From the NCBI GenBank assembly GCA_038501195.1, contig JBBPUQ010000005.1:992001-1056000 (forward strand): a DNA stretch of 64,000 nt. The letters run 5' to 3'. The stretch comes from Nemania diffusa. Lineage: Eukaryota > Ascomycota > Sordariomycetes > Xylariales > Xylariaceae. Under the pieces are notes generated by a model. It saw nothing but the letters and a program-made list of their open reading frames with translations. It was not told where the DNA came from and ran no database searches. Positions within the stretch are counted from its first letter, which is position 1, and each line of letters begins with the position of its first letter. Made by a program: the position numbers and the translations under genes. This document shows positions 41,182-51,300 of the stretch, one piece after another.

Positions 41182-41457
41182 TAAAACAAAATATATAATA
41201 TATATTATATATTTTAAAAAATTAACTATAGTTATATAAATTATTTTTAAAGATTTAAAATTTAAAAAAATAGTAAATAAATAATATAAATATATATTTA
41301 AGTATAACAAACTTTTAAAAAAAGCTGTATAAAAAATGTACTAACTATTTTTAACTAATATAAGCTAATTATTTTAAATAAAAAAAAAAAAAAAACTAAG
41401 TTTTAATGATTTAATTAATTTAACTCTTATGTGGTCAGGCTATCCACACTGTTTCAG
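41182..41457 (+). repeat. Right copy of the outer direct repeat, unmutated at its right edge
   Basis: Aligns with 6946-7220. Up to about 41424 it is as AT-rich as the island, but the last 33 bases (ACTCTTATGTGG through TTTCAG) keep their C and G. In that part every difference from the left copy is C or G here against T or A there. The island edge therefore lies inside the repeat, not at its end. Confidence 0.8.
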
Positions 41458-42352
41458 TAGTTTAGTAGAAACTATAGGGACATATATAGAAATTTACCGA
41501 AGGTCAAAGGAAACGAATAGTCGCCATAGGCTAACCACTTGTAGCTGAACTTCTCACACTGCTGGGTCATATGCCGGGTCTAACCTTTATAAACTAGACT
41601 CCCCACTTACATTAGGCCTATAAGTACCACCTTGTACTCATTAATTTTATCGTTTTACAGTTAGGTGCTATAGTATTAGGTAGAGAAGTAGGTAAAAAGA
41701 AAATGAGGAAACTAGTTAGTAAAGTAGTAAACGAAGTAGTAGGTAAAACAGTAGGTAAAGCAATAGGTTGTACCAAGAGGTCTGGATTATAGGTTATATG
41801 GTTTATTTGTGTGGGGCTAGGTAAGCAACTTAGTTGAATAAATATGCAAGTAAAGCAAAAGGAGTAGAGTCGTGTGGCTCGGCGGGCTTTGTTGTCAGGG
41901 TCTATCTAGATCTACCAGACTAAGCAGCTATATTGTACATATTATTTTTGCTCGTGTACCGAAGAAGTTTCTTTCCTCCTTAAATCTTCAGTCTTACACG
42001 ATACCTTCACTTCAGATATATATCTTGAATACCACTTTTTATATTGTACTTGACCTGGAGATCTTTCCACTCCGTGACATTAACAAGATTCACGCTGTCC
42101 ACACCATACTCAACCACTTTCTTAGCGCGTTCTTCCCAAGACATGTTGTTTGGAAGACTGCATGGTGAGAGATCGGTCTCAATTACTTCTAGATATATAT
42201 ACTTATAATAAGTGTACAAGATCCAATCCTCGATAACTCGCAAGATGCCTAGAATCTACCCCCTCGATATCATACTTGTCTACTTAATTGTTCATTGTCG
42301 GTTAGGAAATGCGCGGAAACCACCTCTACCAATATCCTTCAACGTGCGGAAT
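41458..42352. other. Intergenic region with AGTAGGTAAA-like repeats, downstream of the NRPS
   Basis: Composition returns to normal. At about 41680-41768 an imperfect tandem of AGTAGGTAAA-like units (GTAGGTAAAA, GTAGTAGGTAAA and variants) is visible. No convincing gene. A minus-strand frame at 42007-42243 (78 codons) has a plausible stretch, MSWEERAKKVVEYGVDSVNL, but no recognised family. Confidence 0.45.
42007..42243 (-). CDS. Possible small ORF or gene fragment, unrecognised
   Basis: 78 codons on the same strand as, and about 110 bp beyond, the NRPS stop codon. The second half, from an internal ATG, has balanced amino-acid use (ERAKKVVEYGVDSVNLVN), while the first half does not look like protein. 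Could be a remnant of a neighbouring gene or chance. Confidence 0.15.
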   Translation of the reverse strand: MRVIEDWILYTYYKYIYLEVIETDLSPCSLPNNMSWEERAKKVVEYGVDSVNLVNVTEWKDLQVKYNIKSGIQDIYLK

Positions 42353-45300
42353 TCAATCAAGCCCAAGCTGGAGAGGTTGCGAAACGTCGTCTGAGAATTG
42401 AGCAAGGAGCTCACAGAACTGGTCCATAAGAAGTTGGACGTCGGATGGGTGCATTTTATGGTTGGAGGCGGCAAACTTGACCCATAGGTGGCCGCGCCTG
42501 GGGTACGTGATGATATTGAAGTGGGGAAGACCGAAGCCCATAGTCTCCCATTCCGACGTCGCAGACTCGACCGAGCCGCTGAGATCAATGTTGGCATCTT
42601 CGTGAGTTACGATGCTGCTTACTTCCGTACCGGGAGACCAAGATGTGGCGTGTTTCAAAATATCCCTGAAGTCAACATTGGCGTAGGGCATGCTGCGAGT
42701 GTATTGGTCCTGGACGTGGTTGAGTAGGTCTCTGACGCTCCATCCTGGTTGTATCGATACTCGGAAGGGGGATATGGTTATGCAAGGACCTGAGATGGCC
42801 TCCGGCTTGGGTAATGGGATGTCTCGTCCGCTGATGAGATGGCCAAACACAACGTCCTTTCTCTTTGTAGCTTTCGCGAGGACGACAGACCAGACTGCCT
42901 TGACTAAGGATGCCATCGTGATGCCGTCTGGGAACGTGGGGAGCGGAACCTTTCTCATCGGCCCAAATTCGAATTCCGCCTCGGCATAGTTGGGCGGGAG
43001 CATGTTGAATTTCGACATTTCCGATCCCCCCAGATACTCTTTCCAAAATTTATGAATCTCGTTAGAGTCTTGGCTTTGTCTGTATTGCAAGAAATGGGCG
43101 AAAGAGGTATCGTCGGATTCCAACCGCGCGCCGTTATATGCTGATGTCAGGTCCTTGGAAATCAAAGGGAACGAGCCTCCATCGTAGAGCGCGTGGGTCA
43201 TGCGGACCACTAAGACGTGCTCTGAATTTGATCGCGAGATCAGTATTGGCTGGAAGTGGAGAGAGCCGAAAGGTACGGGTTTAGCACCATCCTCGGCGCA
43301 CCATTTGGTAGCGTACTCCCATATATCCTCGTCACATTCGAGTCGCTTTATATCGAACGACACCTTGCGCAGGACTACTTGAAGGATATCGCCACAATAG
43401 GGAACAAATACGGTGCGGAGGCTGGCATGCTTGCGAACAACAGCTCGACAAGCTTCTTGTAGGCGAAGCCAGTCGACCTGTGTGCTCATCCGGAGGCGAC
43501 TGTAGGTAATGTTATTCTCCTTGATCATTGAACTTTGCATCGAGGTAGTAGGAAGAATGTCTTCGACGTCATGAGCCTTGTATAGCGGCGCCTCGTTTGA
43601 AATATTCCTGTCGAAAAAGGTGGCGACACTAGTATTGATCCCTAGCAAAGACCCGGGTCGGTACTCTTCTGTCTGACTGACTGGTGCTGCAGCTGTCATA
43701 GCGCGAGCTTGCTCGAACAAGATCGGATACTTGAAGATTTGCGAGACAGGCAAGTGCACGCCATGCTGCCGGGCAACGCCGGAAAGTCGTATGGCAGCGA
43801 TAGAGTCTCCAAGGTTCAAAAAATTGTCATCCGCCGCGATAGCGTCGTGGGGGATTTTGAAAGTCTGGGCCCAAAGAGACCGCAGGACCTTTTCTTGCTC
43901 GGTTTTTGGTGCCCTCTTCGCAGCTCGACCAATATGGGAGAACGCTTGCATCTCTTCTTCGGAGAGCTTAGCGGCTTGTTCCCTTAACATCCGTCGATCT
44001 GCCTTGTCGCTACTATTGCGAGGGATCTTAGACAACGGCACGAAAAAGGTCGGCACCATATGGGCGGGGAGAATATTGGCAAGCTTGCGAGTTGCAGCCT
44101 CAGACTCGGCCAGAAACTCTTCAGTCGGTGGGTTAAATAGCATGTCAGTGGCAGGGGCAAGCGATTCGATGCCGTTTGCAACGAATGCTATCAATCTTGG
44201 AGCACCTCTACTAGGTCTTACCACTTCAGCAACGACATCGGTGACATTTTGAAATGCATGACGCACGTCGTGTTCCACCTGTCCTAGCTCGATCCGTTGT
44301 CCTTGTAATTTGACCTGGGTATCAGAGCGTCCGAGGAAGCGAATAGTACCATCAGCATTATATTGGGCAAGGTCTCCGCTGAAAAACACCCTTGATTTAG
44401 CATAAGACGATCTGAACGGACGAAGCCAGGCCGGACTGGTCACATATGCGGCGGTGGTCTTTTCGGGATCACCAAGGTAGCTTGATTTAGCATAAGACGA
44501 TCTGAACGGACGAAGCCAGGCCGGACTGGTCACATATGCGGCGGTGGTCTTTTCGGGATCACCAAGGTAGCCGCGCGTAACAACGGCTCCTTCTATTGCG
44601 AGCTCGCCAGGGGTACCTATGGGTGCAAGGCGCAAACGATCAGAAGGCATAGTAATCCATGCGACACTTCCGGTGGCATCGCCGAGAGTGCCTAACTTCC
44701 AACTTCCAGAGACGCGGCCCGCTGCGCAAATAGGCGCTTCTGTAGCGCCATATGCAGTGACCAAGTTCACTTTAGAAGCCCACGTACGGACGTTTTCGGA
44801 ACTAATTGCCTCCCCTCCGACTAAAATGGTGCGGAGTGTCGGAACGCTGTCAGGGGTTAAGAGTGCCAGGTACGAGGGCGTGAAGAAGGCCCAGTTTACG
44901 GCGTGTTTGTTGACAAAAGGCGCCACGCCATTTATGCGGTCAAATTCACTCGGTATGCAAATGCAACCGCCATATGCCAGAACGCCGTAAATTTCCAAAA
45001 CGCTAGCTTCAGAGGCGTAGGATGCGAGATGGAGACCTCGAGTATTTGGGTCGAGATAGGTTTTGGCCTGGTATCCTTGAATGCTGGTAGTAATATTGGT
45101 GTGCTCTACGAGGACTCCCTTCGGATCTCCAGTGTCCCCCGAGGTAAAGACAACGAACGCGACATCATTCGGGCTGACACGAGGGGGGACCAAGTCTTTG
45201 GCTCGCGGTTGCTGACCTTGAATGGGCACCGTAATGAGCCTGGCACGCTCAAATGTCATCGACTCCGTGTATTCCCGGGAACCCAGAACAAGCTTGGCTT

Positions 45301-48300
45301 GTGTGCGGTCTATAATATCTTGAATCCTACTTTTGGGGTGCGTCGGGTCAATATTGACGCAGGCAGCTCCAATCCGATGAAGCGCTATCATAGAAACAAC
45401 AGCCCATTTTGACCTGTTGAACAAGAATGGGACTAGAGAGCCTGCCTGGATACCGAGGGACTGCAACTGCTGAGACAGAATAGCCGAAGCAATATCCAGA
45501 TCTTTGAATGTCATTTCTCCATCCCACGCGCAAATGGCGGGAGCATTAGGTCTCTCGGCGGCATGCTGCAGAACTAACTCATGAAGACAGGAATTTTCAG
45601 GTGGCGGGAGTATCGAGTTCCACGTCGCTAGCTGCTGTCTGTCTTTAGGACTTAGAAGGTCTAGCTCGCCTAATCGAATGGAATGTGCGTCTGGATTTTG
45701 CTGTGATCTTAAGACCTGACGCAACATGTGCTCAAATTGCCGAACAATTCTATCTACCTGCGATGGCTCGACGACATCCTTGTCGTAGCTAACAGCAACA
45801 AGCATGTCGGTTTCTCCCTTTGCGGGCAGATGGCATACAATCATGAATGAACAGTTGGACGCGTCTCCGTAAGCCTGTCTTGTTCCAGCATCGATAAGGA
45901 GCTGGTGCTCATCAACTCCTGACGGTGGTTGGATGGCCAGATGACATTGAAAACCGCAAGCCCTTGCTGCTTCTGGACTTAGCTGGCGCATATTCTGCAT
46001 CCCGAATTGATGGAAGGGCATCATTTCTACTGTTTTCTCCTGAATAGACGCCAAAGTATCCTGGACCGTATGGTTCTGGCTCACTCGGGTACGTACCGGG
46101 AAGGTCGCAAAGGTTGGGCCTGTAATGTCTTCTATACCTTCTACGGGGGAGCTACCACCGCTTACCGTTACCCCGTGTATCACGTCTTCGGAGTCGGTAT
46201 AGCAGGACACCACCATGGCCCAGGCCAACCTGATTATAGTTGATGTGGTATAATCGGAAGATTGGTGCTGGATCTCGGACATAGTATGTATGAGAGTTGT
46301 GCTAGGGTCCGGGCTATATCTGGGAGATGGTAGAGCGGGGAAAATAGGGGCAGTGAGGTCTTCAAACTCGGACTTCCAGAAGACATCGGCCCCTTCGGCG
46401 GTCAGCACATATTCGATAAATCGACTGAATGGCGGCGAGCACACTGCTTCTCCGTTGTAAGCAGATTGAACTTGGCTTAAGAGGCGTGGTAGTGAACCCC
46501 CGTCGTAGAGTGCGTGATGAAGGGTGAGATAGAACTTGCAATCCTTCTGAGGATGATTCTTAGGTTGAATGAATGCAAAATCAATTAATTGCGTCGCTAA
46601 GCCCATATTGATGCTCTTAATGTGTTCTTCATGAGCTTCTTCATCATCGAAGGTTCGCCAGGGAACTAGGTCGTGGACAACGACTTGGAGGAATCCAAGC
46701 GAGTCCGATTGTATGATGCGGGTTCGCAAAATAGTATTGACAGCCACCATCGCATTCCACGCGTCAACAAACCGATCCGCGTCCACGCCTTCGGCTAATT
46801 CATACTGAAACGTGGCGATGCATTGGCCAGGGCGTTTAGTCGTCAAGGCGATGAGTCCTTCTTGCAACGGTGTTGTAGGGTAAACATCCTCAATGCTGTT
46901 GACAGGTACACCACATTGAGCTGCTGCAAGCTCGGCAAGTGCTTCTTTACTGACCTTATCGCTCATCAGAGCGAAAGGGGTGATTCCAGACTGAGCGGAC
47001 GCACTTTTTGGAATGGACGTAGTGATGGCCGATGTTGCCAATTGTCGTTTTTGCTCCTTGTCATTAGCCGACTGGGGCTCAGCTGTTGCGCGCGGAGTAT
47101 AAGAGAGGAAATCCTCTAGGGAAAGCTTGGCAGCTAGTTGTCGCAGTATAGTGCGATTGATCTTATGATTTGCGCTCAGGGGTATTCGCTGGAGTGGTAG
47201 ATAAAGTGTTGGTACCATGTAGGCTGGTAGTCGCTCGTTTAGGGCGTTCTGGGTGGCTTGCGCCTCGGAACGGAACTCAGAGGAAGGCTGGGCTAGTATG
47301 TTATCAGAGTTCGAGGTTTCCTTCGCCGCAGTATGTATAAATGCGACTAAATATGGTTCGCGGAATTGGTGTTCTGGTACCGCAAGTTCAACTACGACGT
47401 CAACAGGACGACGGTAGTGCGCTCGTATTTGAAACTCGACCTCGCCTAATTCAAGTCGTTGCCCCCTGACTTTTACCTGATTATCCTTTCTAGCGACGAA
47501 ATGGAGTGTACCATCGGAGTTATATTTGACCAGATCCCCCGTTTTGTACACTCGAGATGGCTTGTCATTGAATGCTTTCAACCAATGGGGTTGATTAATG
47601 AAGACGGCAGCGGTTTGATCTGGTTCGCCAATATAACCTCCAGCAACAGTTGGGCCTTCGAGGAGAAGTTCCCCAATGGCACCGACTGGTAGCAATCGTT
47701 CGTGGGAGTTCGGGTCTACTACCCAGGATCTGCAGTTTATAGTCGTTCCTATGTTTCTTCCGTTCGTTTCTGCGGTGACGCGCTCGGTCGCAGTAGCGAA
47801 AACGGTGCACTCGGTCGGGCCATAGGCAAGATGCAAATCGACCTTGTCCCTCCACAGACTTAGCTCCTTTTCGGTTATTAGCTCGCCGCCGAGTATCACT
47901 GTTTCTAGCGAAGGGAAGTCGTTCGGGTCTAGGACTCTCGCCAGCGCAGGCGTGATGAAAATGAAATTGGCCTGTGTGCGAGAGATGACCTGGGCGAGAG
48001 ATTGCTTCCTTTCCTTATCGGATGGTATACAAATGCAACCGCCAGTTAGAAGAGTTGTCAGGTTCTCGGCGACGCTGGCGTCAAATGTATATGAGGCGAA
48101 CTGCAGAACGCGAGAGTTTCGGGTGATCTTCAAAGCTATGCTATGGTCTTTGGCGCTTGTAATAAACGCAGAGTGAGAAATTTGAACACCCTTGGGTTTG
48201 CCAGTTGAACCTGAGGTGAAGACTGCGAAAGCGGTGTTGTCAGGGGATAATTTGGGTGATTTTGTAAATCCATCATTTCCCCAACCTCGATGGTGATCCC

Positions 48301-51300
48301 CTACCGTTATGGTATACTGTGCGAATGTACTAGCTATGGTACTTTGCTCCTCGGATGCGATGACTAAAGAAGCGTTGGTAGTTTGACACATGTATTGCAA
48401 CCGCTGTGAGGGCTGTGATGGGTCCAGTAGAACGAATGCGGCGCCGGCTTTCAGAATTGCAAGCATGACAATGGGGGTCCATTTAGACTTCCCGAAGCAT
48501 ACAGCGATAAACTTATCTGGCTCTGGGGAATAATGCTGTGCAAGATGTGATGCGAGCTTGGAGCTTAGCTCATCGACCTCAAGATAGGTGAATTGGCCGT
48601 CCCATGCGTCGACAGCAAGCGTGTCAGGCTGGGTCAAACACTGTTGATGGATTAACTTGTGAACGAGGTCTAACGAAGGAGGTGGCAGGATTCCACTCCA
48701 GTTGCGCAACAATTGACGACTGCGCTCGCCAACCACTTCGATCGCGGAGACGAGAGCGCCGGGCTTGGTAGATATCTCCCGGATTGTTTGGCAAAGAGTA
48801 TCCGCGATCTCATTAGCTATGGTCTCCGACATGAAAGCTTTTCGATATGCTAGTGTTACGGTTATGTTTTGAAGCCCTACTCCAATTTGAACTGCAATGT
48901 CATACTGGTGAACTGTTAGCCAGCCATATTTGTTTCTTTCGGCACATTCATCTCAAGACTTACCATCGATAGATCTTCCCCTCCAGCAAAGTCAAGCAAC
49001 AGGGATTGCTTTGTGCTGACGTCCTTCACCTTCTGGAGTGACAGGACTGTGTTGAAAAGCGATTCGCCGCTCGGTACCCGTGCGGCGCGTAGGATATCAG
49101 CAAGAGACTGTTGGTATTGGAGACTATTAGAGCAGGAGTTCCGGTTCTGTTGAAGTGCACTCATTAGAGTCGTTATGTTAGATAGATCCACCTTGCAAAC
49201 GAGTGTATTAACCAAGGGTCTCATAACCTCTCGAGCATGTGGAACAGGAATATCGCGACCCTCCGACAAGTATCCGAAGCAAACAGAATCGGAGTTGATA
49301 TAAGACTTTAATACGATGCCCCAAGCCACCTGGCATACATTAAAGAGCGTGACGTTGTTTTCTTCGCAGAATCGGTGAACTGTAGAAGGTTCCCTAACGT
49401 CGATCTCGATTGTTTTTACACCACCCTCCGCGATATTTTCATTGGCGGTTGGGAAATGGCAGGGGGTAACGTCGTTGAGATAGTTTGCCCAGTAATCATT
49501 CCGCAGAGATCCCAACTGCGCTTCCAGACGAGAGATATAGTCATCATGAGCAGGTGGTGCGAACGAGGTTGGGGTATCCTGTGCGGGTTGAGGCTCGGTC
49601 GAGAGATTCTGCTTAGATGTGCCGTCGAATAATACATCGCTCAATGGCGCATTGATCTTCTCTAGGGGAGGGTTAGGGGTAAGAGAACCCTGTATAGTGG
49701 CCGAGAGCTTCGATATGGTTTTATGGCGAAAGATATCGGCCACTCTCACACTGATCCCGGCTGCGCTGCATTGTGTAGCTATTTGCATAGCCGATATGGA
49801 GTCGCCCCCGAGGCGAAAGAAGTTGGTATGCAACCCAATTGACTCAAGATCTTTATCTAGGACATGCGCCCAGACCTGCTGAAGAAAACTCTCATTGGGG
49901 GTAGTCGGCATTTCATTTGGCTTGGTGAAAAAGTCGTACTGTTCAAGCTGTTGGGGCGAAAGCAGCGCTGCCGCTACACGAAGTCTCTTCCGGTCCAACT
50001 TTTTATTTTCAGTTAGTGGCATATGCGAAAGTGGGAGATAGACCACCGGGATCATGTAAGCCGGAAGAGACTTGCTCATCTGGGATTCTGCATTCTGAGC
50101 TTGTATAGAGAATTCCAAACTTGGTTTCGTAAATAGACCGTCGGCTGTGTCATCGCCGGGACCTTCCACTTGGTATTCGTGATTGTTTTGGTAGACAAAA
50201 GCAACGATCATTGGCTGGCGGCCGTCGGCTGGGTTGACTATCTCGACGATAGCATCGCAACCGTGAGAGAAAGCCGAGCGGAGGTGCCATTCGACTTCGC
50301 CCAGTTCAACTCTGTTCCCCCTTATTTTCACCTGTAGGTCTTTTCTTCCGAGGAACTGCACTAACCCATTCTCAAGACACCGCACTAGATCGCCAGTCTT
50401 ATACATACGACCGGAACGAGTTTCTCGGAACTCAGCTTGCCAATGAGGGGGCTCAATGAAAGCATCTGCCGTTTTCACGGGATCATTCAAGTAGCCCAAA
50501 CCAACAGCCGGTCCTTCGATCAACAGTTCTCCGACAGCCCCGATGGGAACAAGCTGGCTAGGATCATCTGGCCTTACGACCCAGCCGCTACTACCGAGAA
50601 ATGGTCCTAAAATACGGCTGTCATTCATGTCCTCCGTCACCGGCTGCGCACAGTCGATAATAGTACACTCGGTTGGACCATATCCTAAAAAGAGATTGAC
50701 TTTAGAGCGCCATATACTAAGCTCCTTTTGGGTAATAGAATCTCCACCGAAAACAACGGTGCGTAACGTCTTAAAATCAGAAGGATCAAGCACTCTAGCA
50801 ACTGCGGGAGTGAAGAAGACCCAGTTTGCCTGGAAAGCAGCCACTGAGCGAGCCATGTCTTCTTTTTGAGTATCCGACGGAATGCAGATACAAGCTCCCA
50901 TGACCAATGTTGTTAGATTCTCCAGAACGGCCAGGTCGAAAGCGTAAGATGCGAATTGGATGACTCGGGAATTCGCATCCATCAAGAAGGCCTTTCCATG
51001 GCCGACCGAGCTGGTCGAAAGTGCACGATGCGAAATCGTAACCCCTTTCGGTTTTCCAGTAGACCCAGAGGTAAAAATGACGTAAGCCATGTCTGTAGTG
51101 TTTCTAGGAATAGGAGAGTTAGGGGGCGAGGTGGGATTCATATCCCGGGTGATAGTCTGATCATCAACGATCAAAAGCTGGGGCGCTAGCTGAGATGCAA
51201 TGTCAGATTTCGGTTTTGATGTAAGGACGATAGAAGCCTGAGCTTCTTTGCAAATATCGTTCAGTCTCTCTATCGGATGAGAAGTGTCTAGTGGTAGGAA

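Larger units (their letters stand above)
6900..41430. repeat. 34.5-kb extreme AT-rich island of RIP-mutated nested retrotransposons
   Basis: Base composition changes sharply at both ends. Inside, most 60-base lines contain only about 2-8 G or C, and long A or T runs are common. No frame encodes a recognisable intact protein; the visible translations are full of TAA, the codon expected when CAA or CGA is mutated. Paired repeats within the island differ almost entirely by C/T and G/A exchanges, the signature of RIP acting on both strands. This is silent, probably heterochromatic DNA, and it separates the P450 and methyltransferase from the NRPS. Confidence 0.93.

Noticed and set aside
6900..41430. 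Mitochondrial DNA inserted in the nucleus or a mitochondrial contig
   Set aside because: Composition is more AT-rich than fungal mitochondrial genomes, no mitochondrial gene could be read, and the LTR pairs with Gypsy reverse transcriptase fossils explain the content.
6900..41430. A centromere
   Set aside because: RIP-mutated retrotransposons do form centromeres in some fungi, but 34 kb between gene-bearing arms is also normal for a dispersed AT island. Sequence alone cannot decide.
41690..41770. CRISPR-like array or telomeric repeat
   Set aside because: Units are short, imperfect AGTAGGTAAA variants without spacers and do not match TTAGGG; simple degenerate tandem repeat in a fungal genome.
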